From a bacterium (GTDB taxonomy: Bacteria > Zixibacteria > MSB-5A5 > GN15 > FEB-12): a DNA stretch of 6,540 nt. This document shows, piece after piece, positions 1 to 5,713 of the stretch (the first letter of the stretch is position 1; each line of letters starts with the position of its first letter). Both the position numbers and the translations under genes were made by a program. The notes beneath the pieces were generated by a model. It was not told where the DNA came from and ran no database searches. It saw nothing but the letters and a program-made list of their open reading frames with translations. Location: NCBI GenBank assembly GCA_030668045.1, contig DAOUUR010000141.1:1-6540 (forward strand). The letters are read 5' to 3'.

Positions 1-642
1 TGAAAACAGGTCCGAACGCGCATCAACCGGTTGCCCCTGCGCCTGTTCGGGTGACATATAAGACACCGTCCCCAGAATTTTCCCGGCTCGTGTTAGTTCT
101 TTCGATATCGTTGCAGTTCCATCGGAGGTCTCATCGCCGAAACCTGAGTCAAACGGCTTGGCCAGTCCAAAATCGAGGATTCTCGGTTCACCCTCGGCGT
201 TGATCATAATATTATCTGCTTTGATATCACGATGCACAATACCCAGCTTATGCGCCGCGGCCAGACCCGAGGCAATCTTCTCACTAAGACGAATCACCTC
301 CGTCAATCCCGACTTACTGTCGCGCAGATACTCGGTCAACTGCTCGCCTTCGATGTATTCGGTCACAATATAGTGAAGCTCTCGGTCGGACTCCGGCAAA
401 ATTGCCGAACCGATATCATGGATACTCATAACGCCGGGATGATTTATCCGCGCAGCCATCTGAGCCTCACGATTAAACCGCTCCCTGCGCTCAGCATCGT
501 CAAAGAATTCCGAGACGAGGATTTTCAGCCCAACCTGACGGCCGAGCTTCGTATCCTCTGCCAAAAAGACCTGTCCCATGCCACCTTCGCCGAGTTTCCT
601 GATTATTTTGAAGTGGGCGAAATCCTGACCGGCTTTAAGCAT
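1..642 (-). CDS. Hanks-type Ser/Thr protein kinase, N-terminal part (C-terminus beyond window)
   Basis: Cytoplasmic eukaryotic-like kinase that transfers phosphate from ATP to Ser/Thr of target proteins. The frame is open for 214 codons from ATG at 642 to the window edge, with no stop. Visible subdomains in order: glycine-rich loop GEGGMGQV (18-25), ATP-anchoring Lys40 in VGLKIL, helix-C Glu59, catalytic loop HRDIKADN (137-144; Asp139, Lys141, Asn144), magnesium-binding DFG (157-159), and activation segment ending GTVSYMSPEQ (191-200), then the start of subdomain IX (DARSD, 207-211). All catalytic residues are present, so it should be active. The common Ala two residues before Lys40 is Gly here. 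The start is set by GAAGGGA (655-649) six nt upstream, inside the end of the phosphatase gene; the two genes are 2 nt apart, implying translational coupling. The cut removes the rest of the C-lobe and any transmembrane or sensor domain, so the signal it senses is unknown. Confidence 0.95.
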   Translation of the reverse strand, partial: MLKAGQDFAHFKIIRKLGEGGMGQVFLAEDTKLGRQVGLKILVSEFFDDAERRERFNREAQMAARINHPGVMSIHDIGSAILPESDRELHYIVTEYIEGEQLTEYLRDSKSGLTEVIRLSEKIASGLAAAHKLGIVHRDIKADNIMINAEGEPRILDFGLAKPFDSGFGDETSDGTATISKELTRAGKILGTVSYMSPEQAQGQPVDARSDLFS

Positions 643-644
643 TA

Positions 645-2291
645 TCAATCCCTTCTAATCATGAGTATCGTAATGTCATCCGACTGTGGAGCGCCCTCGG
701 TGAATTTCATGATGTCGGCCACTAACATCCGGCTTGCTTTTTCGGGAGTTGTATTCTCAATGCCGGAGAGAAACTGTTCCAAACGTTCATCGGAGTATTG
801 TATGTCATTTTCATTCTCAGCTTCGGTAACACCATCGGAGAAGATTGTCAGAAGGTCGCCGGTGTTCATCTTGATTGATTTGTTTTCCCAGTCTCCCGAA
901 GCGAAGGCACCAATCATGAATCCGGTCGGCTCCAGCAATTCGATAGAACCGTCTGTTCGTCGCATTATCGGTGGATTGTGTCCTGCGTTGACAAACGAAA
1001 TCTGATGGCTGACCGGATCGACAACACCAATCATCAGGGTGGCAAACATCTCTGGTGGCGTGTACCTATGCAATTGTCCGGAAACTTGTTGGACCACTTG
1101 CAGTAGATCGAAATCGGCCGAAGTGTACCAGGTCCGAAATGACGCCAACAGGTTTGACATCAGTAACGCCGCACCGGTTCCTTTGCCACTGACATCGGCC
1201 ACCAGAAAAAGCAAGCGACCATCGGGCAACACGCAGACATCGTATAGATCACCGCCAACAGACAGGGAAGGTTCCAGAAACGGTTGAACGCTGTATCCTT
1301 CCAGAGTAGGAACTTCACCGGTGAGCATACTTTTCTGAATTGCCGAAGCTCGCCGTAACTCGGCATCGATCACACGCTTTTCCTCACGATCACTGAGGAG
1401 TTGATAGTTGGCAATACGCGATGCAATAATATTTCCGAATGTCGCCAGCAACCGGAGGTAGTCATCACTGTAGTGATGCAATGGATTGGTTGTGTCAACG
1501 TAGAGAATCCCTAGCACTTCGCCTTCATCAAACAACGGCACCGCCATCGCCGATTTGAGTTCCGAAAGAATGATCGACTGTTGCTTTGCAAATCGAGGAT
1601 CGATAGCTGCATCGCCAATCAGGATTGCGTTCTTGTTGGTCAATATTTCGCCGATGATCGTCCGCGACAGAGTAAAATGGCCAGGGTCTTTCCCCCCCGG
1701 TAGAAGAGTCGCAGCCGGGTAAATCTCCGTGTAATCATCCGATGTAAACAGCACGGCCAATCGTTCAGCCGGAACAACTTTGGCGACAAGACTGAGCGCG
1801 TGCTCCAACATTGCCTCCCGAGGCTGATCAAGGACCAAGATTCTGGCCAACTCCGACAAAGTTGGATAGAGCTCGGGAATATCTGTAATTTTCGACGGAA
1901 GCGGCTTCAGCGCTTCGTTGATAGAGAGGAAGACCGACTTCTCCGGCTCTTTCTCTGCCGGTCTGGTGATACCCGGAGCGCTCGTCCTGGTGCTGCCGTC
2001 GGCATCCTCGGCCAGTCGGAACTCAACATCGCCGAAATTGATCCGATCTCCGGACTTGATCCGAATCTGAGAGCTGATCTTCTCGCCATTAACAAGAGTC
2101 CCGTTATGACTCTCCAGATCGGTGAGCATACAGTAATCGACACCGTCGTCCAACGTAATCTCGGCATGTTTTCTGGAGATCGTCTTGGACGGAACAAAGA
2201 AATGACACGTGGGCGTACGTCCCAGCACATATTTACCCGGTTTCAACTCCCAGGAGTAGAGCTTGGTGCCATCGGTGCCGATCAACCGCAT
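645..2291 (-). CDS. FHA-GAF-PP2C/SpoIIE-type Ser/Thr protein phosphatase
   Basis: Predicted cytoplasmic metal-dependent phosphatase of the RsbU/SpoIIE class, 548 aa. Domains in order: FHA (about 21-93) with GR at 24-25, ISRKH at 38-42 and SHNGT at 61-65, the signature of phosphothreonine binding; a Ser/Pro/Glu-rich linker (95-135); GAF (about 147-297), a likely small-ligand or redox sensor; a helical linker (298-325, ELRRASAIQKSML) typical of RsbU-like proteins; and the PP2C/SpoIIE domain (about 345-546) with GGDLYDV (Asp348), ADVSGKGTGAALLMS (Asp366), NAGHNPP, SDGVTEA (Asp486) and QSDDITIL (Asp538/539). The metal-binding aspartates are intact. I start at ATG 2291, which has GGAAGGA nine nt upstream; an in-frame GTG at 2309 would add six residues but has no ribosome site. 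The next gene is the kinase, so the FHA domain may dock the autophosphorylated kinase (inference). Partner-switch anti-sigma substrates are the classical targets of this phosphatase class, but none is seen here. Confidence 0.93.
   Translation of the reverse strand: MRLIGTDGTKLYSWELKPGKYVLGRTPTCHFFVPSKTISRKHAEITLDDGVDYCMLTDLESHNGTLVNGEKISSQIRIKSGDRINFGDVEFRLAEDADGSTRTSAPGITRPAEKEPEKSVFLSINEALKPLPSKITDIPELYPTLSELARILVLDQPREAMLEHALSLVAKVVPAERLAVLFTSDDYTEIYPAATLLPGGKDPGHFTLSRTIIGEILTNKNAILIGDAAIDPRFAKQQSIILSELKSAMAVPLFDEGEVLGILYVDTTNPLHHYSDDYLRLLATFGNIIASRIANYQLLSDREEKRVIDAELRRASAIQKSMLTGEVPTLEGYSVQPFLEPSLSVGGDLYDVCVLPDGRLLFLVADVSGKGTGAALLMSNLLASFRTWYTSADFDLLQVVQQVSGQLHRYTPPEMFATLMIGVVDPVSHQISFVNAGHNPPIMRRTDGSIELLEPTGFMIGAFASGDWENKSIKMNTGDLLTIFSDGVTEAENENDIQYSDERLEQFLSGIENTTPEKASRMLVADIMKFTEGAPQSDDITILMIRRD
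649..655 (-). promoter_or_regulatory. Ribosome binding site of the kinase inside the phosphatase gene
   Basis: GAAGGGA on the minus strand lies within the last codons of the phosphatase gene, six nt before the kinase ATG. Its position means ribosomes finishing the phosphatase pass directly over it, which supports coupled translation of the two genes. Confidence 0.75.
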
Positions 2292-2300
2292 CAATCTGTA

Positions 2301-2307
2301 TCCTTCC
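2301..2307 (-). promoter_or_regulatory. Ribosome binding site that fixes the phosphatase start
   Basis: GGAAGGA on the minus strand ends nine nt before ATG 2291. It lies downstream of the first base of the alternative GTG start (2309-2307), so it can serve only the ATG. This is why the 548-residue form is preferred over the 554-residue one. Confidence 0.7.
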
Positions 2308-2311
2308 ACAA

Positions 2312-2317
2312 AGTATA
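2312..2317 (-). promoter_or_regulatory. Possible -10 element for the phosphatase-kinase pair
   Basis: TATACT (5 of 6 to the sigma-70 consensus TATAAT) on the minus strand. A transcript starting about 7 nt later would carry the GGAAGGA site but only part of the upstream GTG, in line with the ATG start. No good -35 lies at 16-18 nt (best is TGAATA, 3 of 6). A perfect TTGACA at 2365-2360 is too far away and has only poor -10 partners. The 96-nt gap (2292-2387) after the glycosyltransferase gene leaves room for a promoter, and I see no strong terminator hairpin in it. Weak call. Confidence 0.25.
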
Positions 2318-2387
2318 GTAACCAAACCTACAATTATTCATGTATTGTTACACCTCTCCTGTCAATATTATGGTACAACCTGCAGTC

Positions 2388-3563
2388 TCAGTTGTTAAGC
2401 AAAAAATCCACTGCATTTCCGAAGCCATCAATCCGATATTGTCCCCAGCCACGAGCGGCCATTGCAGCCAGTTCGCCGGAACTACGAAACGCCGCGACGA
2501 TATCCCCAAGATCACAGGCTCTATGAGTAGAATCCAATTCACAAGCAATCTGGGTTCTAATCAACAGGTCCCGATTGAGCGGCGCAAACGGCCCGATAGG
2601 CGGACCAATTACAAACATTGGCAGCCCCAACCCGATCGCCCAGTTGGTTCGCTCATGCGAAGGTGACACCAAATAGTCAAACTGTTCAAAAGACATCGCG
2701 GTGAGAACATCAATCTCACGTCTATTACTATAGCAGACGAGCACCGCCGAATCAGGTCTGGGCGGGCACGAATCACCGGGACTAATTTCGCTCAAGTGAA
2801 CGGAAGCTTCGGCCAGATGTCCTCGAACCGCCCTCACCAGTCGGCCACCATGTTGAGCAAAAACAATCGCCCTTCCTCCGCATCGAATCACCGAACCAAC
2901 CGCCGTGACAATCTGTTCTACATGATGTTTTGGTTCGGCCCCGGATGAAAAGAACGCGCCAGTCAGCGGCTGATTAGATGCCAGCCGTTTCAGGCGAGCA
3001 TCGTACGCATCGGTAGCCAGATTCACCAGTGCCGGTTCAATGAACAGTCCCGAGACAATCAAGTCGTCCGGTGAGTACCCTGCCCGGATAAACGGTCTGG
3101 CCGCATCGTCGGTCGGCACCAATATTTTCTCCGCTCCATGTACCACTGCTTCCGAAGGCGTCACCAATTCTCCGTGCTGGTAGATCAGATTGGCGCGACC
3201 CCGCAGGCAGGCCACCAGGATAGGGTGCGCCACGATCAGGGGAGCGGTATCATCGGCATACTTACGCCGTATCTGTCCGGCCATCAAATTGAGCATGGTG
3301 CCGGGACGATTGTAATCATTCCCCGACCTAATCCAGCGATAAGCCGAGCCTACCACCCCTGGCGATGATCCCCTCCGATACAACCAGCGAGCCAACCGCC
3401 ACGCCGCCAGCGACAGACCGGTCGAGATATCGAATACATCGCGTTGGCTGGATACACAGCTCGCCTGTTCCCGGGTTGAAAGAACTTCGATGATACCGTC
3501 CAAATAGAACGGATGGCCTCGGCCAATATTCGTATACAAGATGTCGAGATCGGTTGAATTCAT
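2388..3563 (-). CDS. GT-B-fold glycosyltransferase-like protein of unknown substrate
   Basis: 391 aa from ATG 3563. I do not recognise a named family. The architecture resembles GT-B enzymes of the MurG / diacylglycerol glucosyltransferase type: an N-terminal beta strand and glycine loop (ILYTNIGRGH, 8-17, like the GxGH loop of those enzymes), HP at 113-114, QHGE at 129-132, a mid-protein VSGLFIEP (170-177) resembling the VTGxP linker of MGDG-synthase-like proteins, a second Rossmann-like half starting near FFSSGAEPKHH (204-214), and a C-terminal donor-site-like stretch SPSHERTNWAIGLGLPMF (300-317) followed by a proline-rich loop and an Asn-Arg-Asp (330-332). No signal peptide or clear membrane segment is visible. 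An in-frame TTG at 3602 would add 13 residues but has no ribosome site, and the extension reads unlike a domain start. It lies upstream of the phosphatase/kinase pair on the same strand, 96 nt away. The glycosyltransferase label is inferred from fold-level resemblance only. Confidence 0.75.
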   Translation of the reverse strand: MNSTDLDILYTNIGRGHPFYLDGIIEVLSTREQASCVSSQRDVFDISTGLSLAAWRLARWLYRRGSSPGVVGSAYRWIRSGNDYNRPGTMLNLMAGQIRRKYADDTAPLIVAHPILVACLRGRANLIYQHGELVTPSEAVVHGAEKILVPTDDAARPFIRAGYSPDDLIVSGLFIEPALVNLATDAYDARLKRLASNQPLTGAFFSSGAEPKHHVEQIVTAVGSVIRCGGRAIVFAQHGGRLVRAVRGHLAEASVHLSEISPGDSCPPRPDSAVLVCYSNRREIDVLTAMSFEQFDYLVSPSHERTNWAIGLGLPMFVIGPPIGPFAPLNRDLLIRTQIACELDSTHRACDLGDIVAAFRSSGELAAMAARGWGQYRIDGFGNAVDFLLNN

Positions 3564-3574
3564 GTTGAAATCAT
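3560..3574 (-). other. Four-codon mini-ORF overlapping the glycosyltransferase start codon
   Basis: On the minus strand, ATG ATT TCA ACA TGA (Met-Ile-Ser-Thr-stop). Its ATG is preceded by GGAG at seven nt, the only good ribosome site in this leader. Its TGA overlaps the glycosyltransferase ATG (ATGA, 4-nt overlap). Ribosomes may load on the mini-ORF and re-initiate on the main gene, which otherwise lacks a ribosome site. A one-base sequencing error that split the true N-terminus is an alternative. Confidence 0.4.
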
Positions 3575-3621
3575 GATAACACTCCGCAAAGACGGAAGTC
3601 AATTGCGGAAATCGACATCAC

Positions 3622-3627
3622 ATTATC
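3622..3627 (-). promoter_or_regulatory. Possible -10 element for the glycosyltransferase gene
   Basis: GATAAT (5 of 6 to TATAAT) on the minus strand in the divergent intergenic region, about 60 nt before the ATG. The -35 position has no good match. Tentative. Confidence 0.25.
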
Positions 3628-3692
3628 GTTGAGTTTTGTGTGGTCATTGATTTGATTGTAAACAGCCGCATGTACTCAGAGTTGGTTCCGTT

Positions 3693-3700
3693 GAGGAGGT
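3693..3700 (+). promoter_or_regulatory. Strong ribosome binding site setting the GTG start of the methyltransferase
   Basis: GAGGAGGT, a near-perfect complement of the 16S rRNA 3' end, six nt before GTG 3707. It shows that translation starts before the signal-peptide-like segment, not at the internal Met12 or Met41, so the N-terminal extension is genuinely translated. Confidence 0.88.
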
Positions 3701-3706
3701 GATACT

Positions 3707-4435
3707 GTGAACCGAAATCGAGCGCTGTTATCGACAGGTATGACCTATATCCTGGCCGTTGCTATCCTGGTGAGCTGCTCACCGGCTGATGGAACGGATA
3801 ACAAGTACACCCGGGCCCGCCGGAGAATGGTCACTACCCAGATTGAAGCTCGTGGCATACATCACAAAACAACCCTTAAAGCATTACTTGAAGTCGAGCG
3901 TCACAAGTTCATACCGGATCGTTATAAACAATACGCCTATATTGACCAACCGCTCCCTATCGGCGAAAACCAGACAATCTCGCAACCATACATTGTTGCT
4001 CTGATGACAGAACTGCTGCAGTTAGAAGGTGGCGAAAAAGTCCTCGAAATCGGCACTGGTTCCGGTTACCAAGCCGCGATCCTGGCCGAGTTGGCGAACC
4101 AAGTGTTCACAATTGAAATCATCGAGTTACTGGCCAATCGTGCCGACAGCCTGCTTGAGGCGCTCGGTTACGAAAACATCACGGTTCGGGCTGGCGATGG
4201 CTACATCGGCTGGGAAAGTGAAGCTCCATTCGATGCCATCATTGTGACTGCTGCACCACCAAGAATTCCGCCGCCACTGCTGGAGCAATTAGCTGAAGGC
4301 GGCAGGATGGTGATTCCAGTTGGGACCGATTATCAGGAGTTACTGCTGGTTGAAAAAATCGAAGGAAAAATAACAAAGAAAAGCATCATTCCAGTTCGCT
4401 TTGTGCCTTTCACCGGTGACAGTATAGGCGGCTGA
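3707..4435 (+). CDS. pcm: Protein-L-isoaspartate O-methyltransferase with lipoprotein-type signal
   Basis: Methylates the alpha-carboxyl of isoaspartyl residues in aged proteins using S-adenosylmethionine, starting their repair to aspartate. 242 aa; the E. coli enzyme has 208. The PIMT core begins near residue 34 (YTRARRRMVTTQIEARGI) and keeps the active-site stretch GENQTISQPYIVALMTE (86-102, Ser92), SAM motif I VLEIGTGSGYQ (112-122), an acidic motif near 136-140, FDAIIVTAAP (175-184), and the C-terminal IIPVRFVPFTG (227-237). In front sit a basic N-region (MNRNR), a hydrophobic stretch (about 11-21) and LVSC (21-24), a good lipobox with Cys24 as the candidate lipidated residue; the following Ser-Pro would favour outer-membrane sorting in Gram-negatives. 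A strong ribosome site supports the GTG start. It stands alone, divergent from the glycosyltransferase gene and ahead of lexA, not in the common surE-pcm arrangement. Family identity is very sure; export is inferred. Confidence 0.95.
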   Translation: MNRNRALLSTGMTYILAVAILVSCSPADGTDNKYTRARRRMVTTQIEARGIHHKTTLKALLEVERHKFIPDRYKQYAYIDQPLPIGENQTISQPYIVALMTELLQLEGGEKVLEIGTGSGYQAAILAELANQVFTIEIIELLANRADSLLEALGYENITVRAGDGYIGWESEAPFDAIIVTAAPPRIPPPLLEQLAEGGRMVIPVGTDYQELLLVEKIEGKITKKSIIPVRFVPFTGDSIGG

Positions 4436-4454
4436 CGAAGCTCAGCCTCCTATA
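4423..4454 (+). terminator. Stem-loop spanning the pcm stop codon
   Basis: Left arm 4423-4435 (TATAGGCGGCTGA) pairs with right arm 4442-4454 (TCAGCCTCCTATA): 12 base pairs with one C/T mismatch and a 6-nt loop CGAAGC. The pcm stop TGA (4433-4435) forms the top of the left arm. No U-tract follows (GAATCAATATCAC), so it is not a canonical intrinsic terminator. It may act as a 3'-end stabiliser, a Rho-assisted end, or a weak terminator separating pcm from lexA. Confidence 0.55.
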
Positions 4455-4478
4455 GAATCAATATCACATTTCACTGTG

Positions 4479-4528
4479 TTGGTCGATTTCCTCTTGACAT
4501 ATACACAAATGAGCACTATTTGGTCGAT
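4479..4528 (+). repeat. 9-bp direct repeat bracketing the lexA promoter (candidate operator)
   Basis: TTGGTCGAT occurs at 4479-4487 and again at 4520-4528, 41 bp apart start to start (about four helical turns). The first copy lies just upstream of the -35 and the second overlaps or follows the -10. LexA usually represses its own gene and its operator differs widely between phyla, so this pair is a candidate site. No classical CTGT-N8-ACAG or GAAC-N4-GTTC palindrome is present in the gap 4436-4579. Confidence 0.3.
4494..4522 (+). promoter_or_regulatory. Candidate sigma-70 promoter of lexA
   Basis: TTGACA at 4494-4499 matches the -35 consensus perfectly. A 17-nt spacer leads to TATTTG (4517-4522), only 3 of 6 to the -10 consensus. 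A transcript would start near 4529 and leave a leader of about 50 nt before lexA. The weak -10 suits a regulated promoter, but the call rests mainly on the -35. Confidence 0.4.
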
Positions 4529-4547
4529 AGATATGATAAGGATCGTT

Positions 4548-4562
4548 CAGGCTGAGTGCCTG
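4548..4562 (+). repeat. Small inverted repeat in the lexA leader
   Basis: CAGGC (4548-4552) and GCCTG (4558-4562) around a 5-nt loop TGAGT. The stem sits 7 nt before the AGGTGA ribosome site, so it could be a small mRNA hairpin or a half-turn protein site. It may also be chance. Confidence 0.25.
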
Positions 4563-4579
4563 CAATCATAGGTGACAAA

Positions 4580-5197
4580 ATGGAACGACCAAAACTAACC
4601 GATCGGCAACGAGCCATTTACAATTATATCAAGAACCTCATTACAAATAGAGGCGTCTCCCCCACTATTCGGGAGATTGGTGACGAGTTTGGCATCAATT
4701 CGACCAACGGTGTGAGAGCACATCTCACTGCTCTGATCAAGAAAGGGTATCTCAAGAAAAACGAGTTCGTATCCCGCGGCCTTGAGCTGACTCAATCGTT
4801 GACCGAAGGAGCAGGACGGTTGCCATTGGTCGGTACTGTTCCCGCTGGCGCACCTATTGATGCGATTGAAAATATCGAGAGCGAAATCGTGGTTGATCTA
4901 TCGTTCCTGCCCAAAGGCGATTCATTCACCCTGAGAGTTGTCGGTGACTCTATGAAAGATGCCGGGATTTTAGATGGCGACATTGTTATTGTACGGAAAC
5001 AGGCTGTCGCAAAAAAGGGCGAAATTATCGTAGCAATAATTGGCGATGAGGCGACTGTGAAAACGTACTATCCTGAAGGCAATCGGGTCCGGCTACAACC
5101 CGAGAACGAACAGCTCTCGCCGATTTATATCAATCGCCGGTCCCCAGAATTTCGGATCGCCGGCAAAGTTGTGGGCCTGATGAGACGATTCGCCTGA
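4580..5197 (+). CDS. lexA: LexA, SOS-response repressor and self-cleaving peptidase
   Basis: Represses DNA-damage genes; RecA filaments on single-stranded DNA trigger self-cleavage that lifts repression. 205 aa, the usual family length. The N-terminal winged helix-turn-helix (about 1-70) opens with LTDRQRAIYNYI and has the SPTIREIGDEFGINSTNGVRAHL recognition region (27-49). The C-terminal S24 peptidase domain shows the Ala89-Gly90 scissile bond in VGTVPAGAPI, nucleophile Ser124 in VVGDSMKDAGI and general-base Lys161 in ATVKTYYPEG, ending in the family-typical GKVVGLMRRF. All functional residues are intact. I start at ATG 4580 because AGGTGA (4570-4575) precedes it and the family begins with such a Met-x-x-x-LT; a GTG at 4556 would add eight residues that do not resemble LexA. 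It follows pcm but has its own candidate promoter, and converges on the small membrane gene 29 nt away. Confidence 0.97.
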   Translation: MERPKLTDRQRAIYNYIKNLITNRGVSPTIREIGDEFGINSTNGVRAHLTALIKKGYLKKNEFVSRGLELTQSLTEGAGRLPLVGTVPAGAPIDAIENIESEIVVDLSFLPKGDSFTLRVVGDSMKDAGILDGDIVIVRKQAVAKKGEIIVAIIGDEATVKTYYPEGNRVRLQPENEQLSPIYINRRSPEFRIAGKVVGLMRRFA

Positions 5198-5226
5198 GAC
5201 CGGACAAGGCCACAGTAGCTCGACAA

Positions 5227-5604
5227 TTACTTCAGCATCACCAGTAGCGCACCGGTGATATAAGCGCAGACCCACCATCCGTATGCTATTCGCGTGTAGA
5301 GATGCAGCCGGGGAGGAACGATTTCATCCTTGTGGCTACCCCAGTATCGCCAGATCAGAATAGCATCAATCAGCATACCGGTCAGCGAGGAATACCCCAC
5401 AAAACCATGAAGCGAAAACGGAGAATTGGGTGAGCCGATTATCATACAGGCAGTCGCGACGATATCAAGAACCACTCCCGCCATCAGGAAGGTCAGGACA
5501 AATCTACTGATCCGATGCTTTCTCTGCTCGGTGACGATTGCGATAGTGTAGCTGATCAGAGCCAGATTGACGATAACCGTACCGGCTATGAGCGTGGGAT
5601 TCAT
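5227..5604 (-). CDS. Small four-helix membrane protein, TIGR03987/HsmA-like
   Basis: 125 aa, strongly hydrophobic, with four likely membrane helices at about 4-24, 36-56, 65-87 and 103-123. The start MNPTLIAGTVIVNLALISYTI, the short basic loop with EQRKHR (26-31), Asp47 in the second helix, the SLHG at 64-67 before the third helix, and the closing YITGALL recall, from memory, the TIGR03987 (HsmA-like) family of about 125-130 aa, whose molecular role I cannot state. ATG 5604 has GGAG nine nt upstream. It is convergent with lexA and 109 nt downstream of the rRNA methyltransferase gene on the same strand; no terminator hairpin with U-tract is visible between them. No transport or catalytic motif is seen; the conserved His and Asp within or near the membrane would suit heme or metal binding, but that is speculation. 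Confidence 0.85.
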   Translation of the reverse strand: MNPTLIAGTVIVNLALISYTIAIVTEQRKHRISRFVLTFLMAGVVLDIVATACMIIGSPNSPFSLHGFVGYSSLTGMLIDAILIWRYWGSHKDEIVPPRLHLYTRIAYGWWVCAYITGALLVMLK

Positions 5605-5713
5605 TTGGTATCACTCCGTTCGGGTAGTCAAAATTACCGTTAATTAAAGCAAGGCAGGCCGTACTCTGCAACCAATATGTAACAACGAAAGATAAGCGGT
5701 AGACCGAAGGCAA

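Noticed and set aside
232..1005. Long plus-strand open frame (257 codons) opposite the kinase and phosphatase
   Set aside because: It is antisense to two genes with clear domain motifs; its peptide shows no domain and no ribosome site is evident.
1692..1698. Run of seven C's as a possible frameshift site in the phosphatase gene
   Set aside because: The frame reads through it without a break (Leu-Pro-Gly-Gly-Lys) and the GAF domain continues on both sides.
1800..2318. Plus-strand open frame (172 codons) opposite the phosphatase FHA/GAF region
   Set aside because: Shadow of the conserved coding strand; no motif, arginine- and leucine-rich composition typical of antisense frames.
2360..2365. 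TTGACA on the minus strand as the phosphatase -35
   Set aside because: Only poor -10 candidates at 15-18 nt; the good TATACT is 42 nt away.
5198..5226. Shared terminator between the convergent lexA and membrane-protein genes
   Set aside because: The 29-nt gap holds no convincing stem-loop or T-run on either strand.
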